A stretch of DNA of 64,000 nucleotides from Thermohalobaculum sp039816045 (GCA_039816045.1 JBCBYB010000011.1:62001-126000); one strand, 5' to 3'; shown: positions 50,621-59,427, numbered from the stretch's first letter. The notes: generated from the sequence alone by a model not told the origin. Program-made: numbers and translations.

Positions 50621-52663
50621 TCAGGCGAGTAGGAGCAGGCCCGAGTCGGTTTCGTCGGCATAGACCTCGTCCGCCTCGTTGGAGAGCGCGAAGGCCAGCA
50701 TCACATCCGTCCGTTCCAGGGCACCGTCGTCCAGAAGCCCGGACCAATAGGCTGCACCGGCATCGTCCGCGCTGCGCTGGAGCCCGTCTTCGTAGAGACC
50801 CGCGACGAAGTCCGCATTGGCCAGCGCCGGGTCGAGGTCGCCGCTGCCCGCCATCAGGATCGTGGAGAGCGTTGAGAGCGTCGTCCCGTCGGCCAGAAGA
50901 TCGAGCGTCGCCGCCAAAGCCCCCGCATCGGGTGCCGCATCGTTGATGAAGGTGAAGAGGAGGTAGACATCGGTCGCCTCCTCGCTCGTGTCCACCTGAT
51001 AGGCGCCGTCGGCGAAGGCGATCGCTTCGATGCTCGCGAGCGTGGTGGTGGCCTCGCCGATGGTCACCTCATAACCGCCCGCGACCGCGGCAACCACCGC
51101 CGACGAGATCGCCCCGTCAAAGCGCGCGGTGTCCGTGCCCTCACCGCCGTCGATCATGTCGGCACCACCACCGCCGGCCAGAACGTTGTCGCCATCATCG
51201 CCGTTGAGGGCATCGTCGAAGGCGGTGCCGATTACGTTCTCGACGCTCAGCAGCCCATCGGTATTGCCGAAATCGAGCGGGCCCACGACCTCGCCGGCCA
51301 CCAGATCGACCGTCACGGCATCGGTGTAGCCCGAGAGATCGACCGTATCGGTGCCCTCGCCGCCGTGGAAGAAATCCTGGCCCATGCCGAGCGTCACGGT
51401 GTCGTCCCCGCCCAGGCCGAGGATCATCACGTCCCCGGTCTCCTCGCCGAGGTCGAAGCTGTCGTCCACCGGCAGCATCCAGCCGTTGACAGTGTTGTTG
51501 CTCTCGACATCTGCGGTCGCGAAGTTCTGCCCGTTCAGCGCGATGAAGCGGTGGTAGTCCGCGCGGCCCGAGACCTCGAAGGCCTCCGCCAGATTGCGCC
51601 CGTTGAGCTCATAGAGATCCATGTAGTGGGGTGGCAGGAAGAAGCTGGCGAACCCGGCGGTGAGTTCATAGACCGGCACGAGCGGCGTCTCGACCTCGAT
51701 CACCGATGTGTTGCCCTCATCGCCCCCGATGTGCACGGCGTCAGTCAGGCCATCGAGCGCTCCGGCCGAGAACTCCGCCGGGATCAGGGGCTCGGCGGCG
51801 GCGTGCTGGGCGAAGTCGTACTTCTCGGGGAAGTAGACGAAATCCTCCTCATGGGTGAACTGGGTGTAGTAGTCGGGCGCGCTGATCGCCGGGGTCTCGC
51901 CCGATATGTCCACGATGTTCGCGTCGAAATCGGTCTTCAGCTCCAGCGTCACCGGGTCGATGCCTGCTGAGGAGATCGAGATCACCGAGAGATCCACCCC
52001 CTCGATCGCATCGAAGCGCGCCCCGTCATAGAGGGTGAAGAGATCCGCCGCCGTGCCGCCGAGGCTCTGGCCCGACACGATCACATCGGTCACGCCGTTG
52101 GCCTCGTCGGAGACATAGTCGAAGATCTTGTCCACCAGCGGCTGCATCTGGCCGTAATAGCGCACCTGGCCGGGGCCGGAGCCTGCCTCGCCATCGCTGC
52201 CGAAATCCGCATCCGTCCCGCGCAGCACGAGGTTGAGGGTGCGCCCGTCCTCGCTGTCGTCCAGCGTCACCAACGCGACCGCCGCCCCGTCCGGGATATT
52301 CTGGAGCGTGCCGTCCTCAAGCTCCTGATAGGAGTTGCGATAGAGCCCGCCGCGGTAAAACACATTGAGATCGTCGGCGGAGGTCGCGCCCGCCGCGCTC
52401 TCCTCCGGCACAAAACCCAGGTCATCACCGGTCAGCACCGTAAAGCCGAAGGGCTCCAGGTAATCGGCATAGCGGTCATAGACGTTGAGGTCGAAACGCA
52501 GGTTCCCCTCACCCTCCGCCGCCGGATCAACCGCAGGGTCGTAGTCCGCCCGAAAGCTGTTCTCGAGATAGAACTCGCCGCCGTACACCGCGCGGTTCAG
52601 CAGCACGACGGCGTCGAGCTGGTCCGGATCGGGCGCCACGGTCGGTGCAACATCATCGGTCAT
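50621..52663 (-). CDS. RTX-type secreted lipase with DUF4214 C-terminus
   Basis: This acidic 680-residue protein starts MTDDVAPTVAPDPDQLDAVV without a Sec signal. The alpha/beta hydrolase has the nucleophile elbow DVIVSGQSLGGTAADLFTLY (Gly-x-Ser-x-Gly), after NLVLRGTDADFGSDG. Calcium-binding RTX nonapeptide repeats follow (LGLGGDDTVTLGMGQDFFHG, GGEGTDTVDLSGY, LNGDDGDNVLAGGGGADMID, GGEGTDTARFDG). The end is a DUF4214 region (FVAGLYEDGLQRSADDAGAA) and the type I signal-like DSGLLLLA. It is probably exported by type I secretion and acts on extracellular lipids or esters. No secretion genes are nearby. Confidence 0.9.
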   Translation of the reverse strand: MTDDVAPTVAPDPDQLDAVVLLNRAVYGGEFYLENSFRADYDPAVDPAAEGEGNLRFDLNVYDRYADYLEPFGFTVLTGDDLGFVPEESAAGATSADDLNVFYRGGLYRNSYQELEDGTLQNIPDGAAVALVTLDDSEDGRTLNLVLRGTDADFGSDGEAGSGPGQVRYYGQMQPLVDKIFDYVSDEANGVTDVIVSGQSLGGTAADLFTLYDGARFDAIEGVDLSVISISSAGIDPVTLELKTDFDANIVDISGETPAISAPDYYTQFTHEEDFVYFPEKYDFAQHAAAEPLIPAEFSAGALDGLTDAVHIGGDEGNTSVIEVETPLVPVYELTAGFASFFLPPHYMDLYELNGRNLAEAFEVSGRADYHRFIALNGQNFATADVESNNTVNGWMLPVDDSFDLGEETGDVMILGLGGDDTVTLGMGQDFFHGGEGTDTVDLSGYTDAVTVDLVAGEVVGPLDFGNTDGLLSVENVIGTAFDDALNGDDGDNVLAGGGGADMIDGGEGTDTARFDGAISSAVVAAVAGGYEVTIGEATTTLASIEAIAFADGAYQVDTSEEATDVYLLFTFINDAAPDAGALAATLDLLADGTTLSTLSTILMAGSGDLDPALANADFVAGLYEDGLQRSADDAGAAYWSGLLDDGALERTDVMLAFALSNEADEVYADETDSGLLLLA

Positions 52664-52793
52664 GAGAGGGTCCCCCTGTCGGTTGTGTTATTGTCTCGAG
52701 CAAGACGCAAACCTGACGGCCCGGTCCATTTTGGTCCAGCATTAACTGCCGGTCCCGGGCGAGGGGCGCGCCCGGGCGGTCGCAATCGCTGGG

Positions 52794-53135
52794 CTAGGGC
52801 ATCGCTGCGGTCACGATGATCTCCACGCGCAGCTCCGGGCGGGCGAGCTTGGCCTCCCCGCAGGCGCGCGCCGGGGCATGCCCTTCGGGCACCCAAGCGT
52901 CCCAAACCGCGTTCATCTCGGCGAAATCCGCCATGTCCGCGAGCCAGATGATCGCCTGCAGAATGTGCTCGCGGCCGGAGCCCGCCTCGGCCAGCAGCTC
53001 GTCGACCTGGGCCAGGCAATGCTCGGTCTGCGCGGCGACGGTGGCGCCTTCGCCGACCTGGCCACAGAGGTACACGGTGCCGTTGTGGCGCACGATCTTG
53101 CTCATGCGCGTGCCGACATGGATACGGTCGATCAT
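52794..53135 (-). CDS. RidA/YjgF-family protein (second copy)
   Basis: This 113-residue protein begins MIDRIHVGTRMSKIVRHNGT and has the RidA core VYLCGQVGEGATVAAQTEHC, LAQVDELLAEAGSGREHILQ, AIIWLADMADFAEMNAVWDA and the C-terminal RPELRVEIIVTAAMP. The usual Arg of the RPAxxxV motif is present in the ARPELRVEI region. The gene is the last of a minus-strand set with SDR and FAD amine oxidase genes (13 and 54 bases apart), which fits hydrolysis of imines released by the oxidase. Confidence 0.9.
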   Translation of the reverse strand: MIDRIHVGTRMSKIVRHNGTVYLCGQVGEGATVAAQTEHCLAQVDELLAEAGSGREHILQAIIWLADMADFAEMNAVWDAWVPEGHAPARACGEAKLARPELRVEIIVTAAMP

Positions 53136-53147
53136 GGGGGGTCTCCC

Positions 53148-53900
53148 TCAGCAGGTGTAGTTCATGCCGAGGCGGCCGCCGTCGACATAGATCGTCTCGC
53201 CCGTGATATAGGCGGCTTTCTTGGAGGCCAGGAAGGCCACCACGTCTCCAATCTCGCGCGGGCTGCCGACGCGGCCGAGCGGGGTGCGTGAGAGCACGCG
53301 CTTCATCGCCTCGGGGTTGGTGTTCACGCCCGCCATCATCGCGGTATCGATCGAGCCGGGGCCGACCGCGTTCACACGGATACCGTGGGGCGCGAGCGCC
53401 AGAGCCGCCGCCTTGGTCAACTGCATGATGCCGCCCTTGGTCGCGCAATAGGCGGGGATCGCCGGGATCGCCACCTGGGCGTTGATCGAGGACATGTTGA
53501 CGATCGCCCCCTCGATCTTCTCGGCCACCATGGTCTTGGCTGCGCGCTGGGTGGCGAGGAAGGCACCGGTAAGGTTGACGTCCAGCACCCGTTGGAAATC
53601 GGCGAGGCTGTAGTCCAGGAAATCCCCCGGCAGCGCGATGCCCGCGTTGTTGACCAGGATCGACACCGGGCCGGCCTCGGCTTCGACCCGGTCGAACAGA
53701 GCCGCAACCTGGTCAGGCGCGCCCATATCGCAAGGGATCGCCAAATGGTCGCCACCCAGCTGGGACGCGGCCTCGGCCAGCGCCTCCGCTTTGATATCCA
53801 CCAGAACGATGCGCGCGCCGTCCTCGGCCAGCGCCTCGGCCGAGGCATAGCCGATGCCCTGGGCGGCGCCGGTCACGATGGCGATGGGATGATCCGTCAT
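53148..53900 (-). CDS. Short-chain dehydrogenase/reductase
   Basis: This classical 250-residue SDR has IAIVTGAAQGIGYASAEALA for NAD(P), the NNAG motif in VSILVNNAGIALPGDFLDYS, the catalytic Ser in VNMSSINAQVAIPAIPAYCA and Tyr-x3-Lys in YCATKGGIMQL, then HGIRVNAVGPGSIDTAMM. The acidic residue after the second strand (LVDIKAEA) suggests NAD rather than NADP. It sits between the FAD oxidase and RidA genes and may reduce or oxidise the ketone they release. The substrate is unknown. Confidence 0.93.
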   Translation of the reverse strand: MTDHPIAIVTGAAQGIGYASAEALAEDGARIVLVDIKAEALAEAASQLGGDHLAIPCDMGAPDQVAALFDRVEAEAGPVSILVNNAGIALPGDFLDYSLADFQRVLDVNLTGAFLATQRAAKTMVAEKIEGAIVNMSSINAQVAIPAIPAYCATKGGIMQLTKAAALALAPHGIRVNAVGPGSIDTAMMAGVNTNPEAMKRVLSRTPLGRVGSPREIGDVVAFLASKKAAYITGETIYVDGGRLGMNYTC

Positions 53901-53954
53901 GGTCGTTCCTCGTTGGCCGGTCCGGTTGCGGACCTCGGGCGTGATAGCGGGGTC

Positions 53955-55217
53955 TCAGAGGCTCTTCCAGAGCTGGTTCGCGGTGAACGCGGCCTGGTAG
54001 AGCCGGGCCGAGAGCCCCCGCCGCGGCACCGGCGCGAGATCGGTTACCGGAAGGGGCAGGTCCTCCTCGCGCCCGCCCGCCAGCAGCTCGGCCATCGCGC
54101 GGCCGAAGATGGTGCCCGGCGTGATCCCGCGGCCGTTGTAGCCGATGGGGGCGTAGAGCCCCTCGGCCAGCCGGTGGATGCGCGGCAGGTGGTCCGGGGT
54201 CATGGCGATCCGCCCATGCCAGGCGGTCTCGAAGCGCACCGGTCCGAGCTCCGGGAAGAGCTTGGCCAACCGCCGCTTCGCCCAGCGGTGCGAGAGCCCG
54301 GTGGTGCCGCCGATCACGGTGCCCATGGAGCCGACGAGCAACCGCCCGAACGCGTCTTTCCGGAGCGAGAACATGATCGAGCCGGTGTCCCACAGCCCCT
54401 GGCGGCCCGGCAGGATACGCGCCGCTCGCTCCCCCAGCGGCTCGGTCGCCAGCTGGAAGTAGTGGATGAGGGTGAAGGTCTCGCGCAGACCGGGCCAGAG
54501 ATCATCCGTATACGCGTTGGTCCCGAGCACCACCGATTTGGCCGTGACCCGCCCCTGATCGGTCTCGACGATCCAGGCGCCGTTCTGCCGCGAGAGCCCT
54601 GTCGCCCGCACGCCCGTCGAGATGGTCGCGCCTGCCGCCTTTGCCGCCCGTGCCAGCCCACGCACATACCCCATCGGGTTGATCGTCCCGGCCCGGTGAT
54701 CGAGCAGCGCTCCGTGGAAGGCCTGACTGCCGATGCGCTCCGCCGCCTGCTCTCGCGAAAGGAGATCGACGGGTGCGCCCAAGCGGTGCCACTCCTCGGC
54801 CCGGCGTGCGAGATCCTCAAACCCTTTTGGCGCGTGGGCCGCATGCAATGTGCCGGTCCGTGTCGCCTCACAACGCATCTGGTGACGCTCGATCAGCGAC
54901 AGCACGTATTCCGGCGCCTCCCCCAGCGCCCGGATCAGCCCCGAGCCGCGCGTCTCTCCCAGCTTCGCGCGCACATCCTGGGGTGGCAGCCAGAGCCCGG
55001 CATTGACCAGCCCCACATTCCGCCCCGACCCGCCATAGCCGATTTGCTTGGCCTCGAGCACATGCGCCCCGATCCCCTTCTCCGCCGCATGCAGCGCGGT
55101 TGAGAGCCCGGTGAACCCGCCGCCGATGATGGCAAGCTCGGTTGTGCAATCGCCCTCGAACGGGGCCGTGATGTCCCGCTCTTCGGCGCTGGTGTCCCAA
55201 AGGGAGATCGCGGTCAT
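53955..55217 (-). CDS. FAD-dependent amine/amino-acid oxidoreductase (DAO family)
   Basis: The favoured start is ATG 55217 (MTAISLWDTSAEERDITAPF), giving 420 residues; an ATG at 55226 is also possible and neither has a strong RBS. The FAD dinucleotide motif is LAIIGGGFTGLSTALHAAEK, followed by GGSGRNVGLVNAGLWLPPQD and the C-terminal IGYNGRGITPGTIFGRAMAE. This is the DAO/puuB-like group of gamma-glutamylputrescine- and sarcosine-type oxidases. It removes electrons from an amine, giving an imine. SDR and RidA genes follow, and a GcvT/DmdA-like gene is divergent, 114 bases away. The substrate could be an N-methyl amine or polyamine adduct. Confidence 0.88.
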   Translation of the reverse strand: MTAISLWDTSAEERDITAPFEGDCTTELAIIGGGFTGLSTALHAAEKGIGAHVLEAKQIGYGGSGRNVGLVNAGLWLPPQDVRAKLGETRGSGLIRALGEAPEYVLSLIERHQMRCEATRTGTLHAAHAPKGFEDLARRAEEWHRLGAPVDLLSREQAAERIGSQAFHGALLDHRAGTINPMGYVRGLARAAKAAGATISTGVRATGLSRQNGAWIVETDQGRVTAKSVVLGTNAYTDDLWPGLRETFTLIHYFQLATEPLGERAARILPGRQGLWDTGSIMFSLRKDAFGRLLVGSMGTVIGGTTGLSHRWAKRRLAKLFPELGPVRFETAWHGRIAMTPDHLPRIHRLAEGLYAPIGYNGRGITPGTIFGRAMAELLAGGREEDLPLPVTDLAPVPRRGLSARLYQAAFTANQLWKSL

Positions 55218-55331
55218 GGCATCCATCCCGAGCTGCGCTGCGCCCATGCTAGCGGGATTTCATGGGCCGTGAAGGGGTGCTGAACGCGTCCGGCTATGCC
55301 AACATGACGACCAATCAGCGAGAGAGCCCGT

Positions 55332-56438
55332 ATGCCAGAGATCGTCGCGGCCGGCCGGATCCGGCGCTCCCCCTTCTACGCGTCGACGGTGGCCGAGGGG
55401 GCAGAGCAGTTCCTCACCTACAACCGCATGCTGATCCCGCGCGGCTATGGCGACCGGGAGGCAGAGTATTGGCGCCTCATCAACGGCGTCGCGATGTGGG
55501 ATGTGGCGGCACAACGGCAGGTTCAGCTCCAGGGCCCGGATGCCGCGCGCCTGGCGCAGATCCTCTGCCCCCGCGAACTTTCCGCCCAGCAGATCGGCCA
55601 GGGCAAATATGTCGCCCTCTGCGACCATCGCGGCGTGCTGATCAATGACCCGATCGCCCTGAAGATCGCCGAGGACTGCTACTGGCTCTCCATCGGCAAC
55701 TCCGACATCTGGTTCTGGGCGCGCTGCGTCGCGGGCGAGCGGGGCCTCGACGTGACGGTCAGCGAGCCGGACGCCTCCCCGCTCGCGGTGCAGGGGCCGA
55801 AGGCGGAGGACGTGGTGGCCTCCCTCTTCGGCGACTGGGTGCGGGGGCTGCGCTATTTCTGGTTCCGGGACGCAGAGATCGAGGGCATCCCGCTCCGCAT
55901 TGCACGCTCGGGCTGGTCGAAACAGAGCGGGTTCGAGCTCTACCTCCTCGACGGAACGCAGGGCGACCGGCTCTGGCAGATCGTGAAGGAGGCGGGCGCG
56001 CCCTTTGGCATTGGCCCCGGTTATCCGAACCCCTCGGAGCGCACGGAAAGCGGGCTGCTCAACTACGGCACCGACACGGACGAGACGACAAACCCCTTCG
56101 AGGTGCGTCTCGAGCGGTTCATCGACCTCGACGTGCCCGATGATGTGATCGATATCCAGGCGCTCCGCCGGATCAAGGCCGAGGGGGTCGGACGCCACCA
56201 GCTCGGCATCATCCTGGAGAGACCCGAGGAAGGGGAGAACCAGTCGATCTGGTTGGAGATCCACCGCGAGGGCACCAAAGTCGGCCACATGACCCACAAG
56301 GCCTGGTCCTATCGCCTGCGCCGGATGATCGGCTATGCCTTGGTATCCGTCGATGTGAAGCCCGGCGATAGGGTGACGGTCATGCGAGAGGGCGGTCCGG
56401 TCCCCGGCACGCTCACCACCCTGCCCTTCGCCCTTTGA
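55332..56438 (+). CDS. DmdA/GcvT-family tetrahydrofolate-dependent methyltransferase
   Basis: This 368-residue protein fits DmdA, the DMSP demethylase, better than GcvT: VAMWDVAAQRQVQLQGPDAA, ALCDHRGVLINDPIALKIAE, YWLSIGNSDIWFW, PDASPLAVQGPKAEDVVASL, ARSGWSKQSGFELYLLDGTQ, and GYPNPSERTESGLLNYGTDT. Residues Tyr30, Trp195, Lys197 and Tyr204 fall at positions that bind substrate or THF in DmdA, as far as I can recall. DmdA-like non-demethylating paralogs are common, so DMSP activity is not proven. It faces a DAO-family oxidase, so a split sarcosine-dehydrogenase-like pair is the alternative. The heme-monooxygenase gene follows after 12 bases. The start is preceded by cagcgagagagcccgt. Confidence 0.82.
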   Translation: MPEIVAAGRIRRSPFYASTVAEGAEQFLTYNRMLIPRGYGDREAEYWRLINGVAMWDVAAQRQVQLQGPDAARLAQILCPRELSAQQIGQGKYVALCDHRGVLINDPIALKIAEDCYWLSIGNSDIWFWARCVAGERGLDVTVSEPDASPLAVQGPKAEDVVASLFGDWVRGLRYFWFRDAEIEGIPLRIARSGWSKQSGFELYLLDGTQGDRLWQIVKEAGAPFGIGPGYPNPSERTESGLLNYGTDTDETTNPFEVRLERFIDLDVPDDVIDIQALRRIKAEGVGRHQLGIILERPEEGENQSIWLEIHREGTKVGHMTHKAWSYRLRRMIGYALVSVDVKPGDRVTVMREGGPVPGTLTTLPFAL

Positions 56439-56450
56439 CAGGAGGCCCCT

Positions 56451-56759
56451 ATGTTCATCGCCATGAACCGCTTCAAGGTCGTCAAAGGTCGTGAGGCGGA
56501 GTTCGAAGCCGTCTGGACGGGCCGTGACAGCCGGCTGCACGAGCTCGAGGGGTTTCAGAGCTTCCATCTTCTGCGCGGTGCCGAGACCGAGGAGCATACC
56601 GTCTATGCCTCGCATTCAGTTTGGGCCTCGCGCACGGCTTTCGAGGCCTGGACCCGGTCCGAGCAGTTCCGCGAAGCGCACAAGGATGTGGGCCAGAACA
56701 AGCCGCTCTATCTCGGTCCGCCGGAGTTCGAGGGGTTTGAAGCGGTGGACGGGGCCTGA
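56451..56759 (+). CDS. IsdG/HmoA-type heme-degrading monooxygenase
   Basis: This 102-residue ABM-fold protein begins MFIAMNRFKVVKGREAEFEA. The three residues needed by IsdG/IsdI are at the same positions here: Asn6, Trp67 (FEAWTRS) and His77 (FREAHKDV). Other family signs are ELEGFQSFHLLRG and YASHSVWASRTAFEAW. It should open heme oxidatively and release iron in the cytoplasm. It is 12 bases downstream of the DmdA-like gene but ends 15 bases from the convergent tonB, so it may work with the TonB-ExbBD heme/iron uptake genes. The RBS is AGGAGG. Confidence 0.88.
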   Translation: MFIAMNRFKVVKGREAEFEAVWTGRDSRLHELEGFQSFHLLRGAETEEHTVYASHSVWASRTAFEAWTRSEQFREAHKDVGQNKPLYLGPPEFEGFEAVDGA

Positions 56760-56774
56760 GCGCCCCCTGGCGCA

Positions 56775-57836
56775 TCACCGCAGGTCGAAATTGATCGGCA
56801 CGACGATCTCGAGCCGTGCCACCCCGACGGCATCCGGGATCGGGGGGAAGCTGCCGACGCGGCCCAGAATGGCCAGGATCTCGTCGTCCAGAAGCCGGTG
56901 CCCGGCGCTCTTCCGGAGCTGTATGGCCGAGACCTGTCCGCTCTGCTCCACCACGAAAAAGAGCCGTCCTGTCCCCTCCTGACCCCGCGCCCGCGCCCGG
57001 CGGGGATAGCGTTTGTGGCGCGAAAGGTTAGCGGCAAGCCGGCTGATGTAATCGCGCCGCGCCCCAGGGTCGCCGCCGGCGTGCGCCTGATCGCTTGTGC
57101 CGCTCGCAGTGCCCTCGCCCGAAGCGCCGTCCTCCCCCTGACCCTGGTTGTCGGAGGAGACCTTAGCGGCGTCTCCCTCGGGTCGCGCTGCCTGGCGTAT
57201 GGGGTCCGGCTCAGGGTCGGGTTCCAACTGTGCCGGTGCAGATTTCGCCGGCACCCGCTGGATGGGCTCTGGCTTGCGGGCGACGCGGCGCTTCTGCCTG
57301 GGCGGAACAGTTTCTGGTCGAGCCCGCGGCATGGGGACCGACCGCGCCTCAGGCCCGCTCGCAGTGACGGCTTCACCCTTCTCGATGGCGGGCTCAACGA
57401 CAGAAAGAGCGGCGTCTGTGGCCTGTGCAACTGCCGGTTTCATTGGCTCGGCCCGGGAGAGTTCGACGGCCTCCGGCGCGCGCACCGGCGGCTCGGCGGA
57501 CCGCTCGGAGAGCATGGGTGGATCCGGCCTTACCACCACAGCAGCAACCGCATCCGTCGCGATCACCGCGGGCTCCACCGCCGCCACGGGTGAGAGATCC
57601 GCCGGCTCGGCCTCGGCCTGAGCGGGAGCTACGGGGCGGACCAGCTCAGGCAGCGTCGGCGCCAAGGTTCCCGGCGCACCGCCCGCCGAGCCGAGGGCAA
57701 TCTCCAGCCCGCCCTCACCCGCTCCAGCCGCGCCGCCCTCAGGCGGAGACCAGAACACGGCAACGGCAACCGCCCCGTGCAGGCCAAGCGCGAAAACCCC
57801 GGCAGAGGCGATATGGCGCAAGCCGACGTCCATCAC
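56775..57836 (-). CDS. tonB: TonB energy transducer
   Basis: This 353-residue protein has an N-terminal membrane anchor (IASAGVFALGLHGAVAVAVF), a long proline/alanine/glutamate-rich periplasmic linker (from residue 50 to 250), and the TonB C-terminal domain (DYISRLAANLSRHKRYPRRA, TGRLFFVVEQSGQVSAIQLR, LEIVVPINFDLR). It couples the proton motive force to TonB-dependent outer-membrane receptors, typically for heme or siderophores. The start overlaps the second exbD stop by 4 bases; the set tonB-exbD-exbD-exbB is on one strand, with exbB first. Confidence 0.93.
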   Translation of the reverse strand: MMDVGLRHIASAGVFALGLHGAVAVAVFWSPPEGGAAGAGEGGLEIALGSAGGAPGTLAPTLPELVRPVAPAQAEAEPADLSPVAAVEPAVIATDAVAAVVVRPDPPMLSERSAEPPVRAPEAVELSRAEPMKPAVAQATDAALSVVEPAIEKGEAVTASGPEARSVPMPRARPETVPPRQKRRVARKPEPIQRVPAKSAPAQLEPDPEPDPIRQAARPEGDAAKVSSDNQGQGEDGASGEGTASGTSDQAHAGGDPGARRDYISRLAANLSRHKRYPRRARARGQEGTGRLFFVVEQSGQVSAIQLRKSAGHRLLDDEILAILGRVGSFPPIPDAVGVARLEIVVPINFDLR

Positions 57837-58270
57837 CCCTCCCGCCCGCTGACGGGTACGGTCATTAGGCGCACGGTCTCGACCCCGGCCCGACGAAGGC
57901 GTTCGATCAGGGCGACGACGCGCACCGCCTCGGCCCCGCCGTCGCTCTTGATCCGCACCTCCGGCACCGGACCGTCCCCAGAGGCGCCCCCGGAGGCGAC
58001 ACGGGCGAGAAGGGTCGCCTCGTCCAGCACGTCACCGTTGAGCGCCAGTTGCCCCTCCGCCCCGACGGCGATCAGGAGCGGCCCCGTCGCCGGAGCGCCG
58101 GTGCTCTGGCTTTCCGGCGGGTCGATCCGGAACGGGTCGGTCGCCGAAAGCCGCCCCACCGCCATGAAAAAGATCAGCAGCAGGAAGACGATGTTGATGA
58201 GCGGCAGGATCCGGTCCTCGTCATGGATCCGCTTCCGGTGCCGTCTCACTCTGCCCGGCGCCCACTGCAT
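57833..58270 (-). CDS. exbD: ExbD/TolR-family biopolymer transport protein (copy 2)
   Basis: From ATG 58270 after a GGGGGTGAG site the product is 145 residues. It has the ExbD membrane helix with the proton-carrying acidic site somewhat altered (RILPLINIVFLLLIFFMAVG; the usual D is N in PLINIVF) and a periplasmic domain (GDGPVPEVRIKSDGGAEAVR). Loss of the Asp in this copy is notable, since the first copy keeps PLIDVVF. It probably forms a heteromer with the first ExbD. tonB follows with a 4-base overlap. Confidence 0.88.
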   Translation of the reverse strand: MQWAPGRVRRHRKRIHDEDRILPLINIVFLLLIFFMAVGRLSATDPFRIDPPESQSTGAPATGPLLIAVGAEGQLALNGDVLDEATLLARVASGGASGDGPVPEVRIKSDGGAEAVRVVALIERLRRAGVETVRLMTVPVSGREG

Positions 58271-58274
58271 ACAC

Positions 58275-58694
58275 TCACCCCCGCCCGGGCAGGAGCGCGA
58301 TGTCCCGCGCCCCGGCGGCCGCGACGGCATCCAGGAGGCGCACCATCCGCTGCATGTCCACGCCGGATGCCGGGCGCACCAGGATGCGCCGCTCGGGTGT
58401 CTGCGCCAGATGCGTCTCGAGCCGGGCCGCGAGGGTCGTAAGATCCATCCGCTCCCCCGAGAGCCGGACGCCCTCCTCGGTCAGCTCGACGAGCAGCGCC
58501 CCCTCGGCCCCAACCGACGGCCCACCGGCCGGCGCAGCAGTCAGCTCGACCGAACGCCAGTCGAGAAAGCTCGAGGCCAACATGAAGAACACGAGCAGGA
58601 TGAAGACCACGTCGATCAGCGGCGTCAGAGAGATCCGGAGCCGCCGCCGCGGCCTATTCCCCAGCCGCAGCGGGGCGGCGCTGAGGGCCTCCAT
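58275..58694 (-). CDS. exbD: ExbD/TolR-family biopolymer transport protein (copy 1)
   Basis: An ATG at 58694 after GGGGAGA gives 139 residues. The membrane helix RISLTPLIDVVFILLVFFML has the conserved Asp needed for proton flow. The periplasmic part (MDLTTLAARLETHLAQTPER, ILVRPASGVDMQRMVRLLDA) is of normal ExbD length. It starts inside the end of exbB (41 bases of overlap) and is followed 4 bases later by the second exbD. Confidence 0.92.
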   Translation of the reverse strand: MEALSAAPLRLGNRPRRRLRISLTPLIDVVFILLVFFMLASSFLDWRSVELTAAPAGGPSVGAEGALLVELTEEGVRLSGERMDLTTLAARLETHLAQTPERRILVRPASGVDMQRMVRLLDAVAAAGARDIALLPGRG

Positions 58695-59412
58695 CGCCAA
58701 ATCTCCCCTGCATGCGTGGCTGGTGGGCCAGGCCGGTGTCGTCCCAATCCGTGGCGAAAAGGCCCGCAAGGCCGGTGTCGATGTCGTGCTCCACCCGTTC
58801 GATCCGCCGTTCGAACCAGTTGACCGCCGCGACCGTCGGGATCGCGACCGCAAGGCCGACCGCCGTGGTCAGCAGCGCCTCCCAGATGCCGCCAGACAGG
58901 ATCGCCGGATCGACCCGAGAGCCTGCCGCTTCGAGCGCCGCAAAAGCTTCGATCATGCCGAGCACGGTGCCGAACAGGCCAAGCAAGGGCGCCAGCGTCG
59001 CGATCACTTCGAGAGGGCGCATCCAGCCGCGGAGGGACTCGATACGCAGCTGCGCCTCGGCATAGCAATCCTCACGCACCCGATGCTCGGGCATCCCGTG
59101 GGCCTGGCCTTCGAGCGCGCGGGTCAGGATCGCCGCCGCGGGCGCGCGACTGGCGCTCGCCCTAGCATAAGCCTCCGCAGCACGCCCGGCCCGCAGCAGC
59201 GCGAGCGCGTCCCGGGCGCTTCGGCGGTCTCCGACGCGGGCGGCGGCAAACTGCACCGCTTTGGCGAGCACGATGGCCAGCGCGAAGACTGAGAGGACGG
59301 CGAGGATCAGCACCACGGGCCCGCCCGCTTCGGCCAGCTCCCACCCGCGCGAGAGCGCCAGCCTGGCCTGGCCCGCCAGGTCCTGCCCGATCAGAGGCGC
59401 GGCATCGCCCAT
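58654..59412 (-). CDS. exbB: ExbB/TolQ-family proton channel protein
   Basis: This 252-residue protein has three membrane helices: GGPVVLILAVLSVFALAIVL, PLEVIATLAPLLGLFGTVLG and LLTTAVGLAVAIPTVAAVNW. The LAPLLGLFGTVLGMIEAF and AVGLAVAIP motifs are typical of ExbB. With the ExbD copies and TonB it forms the inner-membrane motor for TonB-dependent uptake. It lies 15 bases downstream of a secreted hypothetical gene, probably in one operon. Confidence 0.93.
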   Translation of the reverse strand: MGDAAPLIGQDLAGQARLALSRGWELAEAGGPVVLILAVLSVFALAIVLAKAVQFAAARVGDRRSARDALALLRAGRAAEAYARASASRAPAAAILTRALEGQAHGMPEHRVREDCYAEAQLRIESLRGWMRPLEVIATLAPLLGLFGTVLGMIEAFAALEAAGSRVDPAILSGGIWEALLTTAVGLAVAIPTVAAVNWFERRIERVEHDIDTGLAGLFATDWDDTGLAHQPRMQGRFGDGGPQRRPAAAGE

Positions 59413-59427
59413 CTCAGCCTCCTCCCG

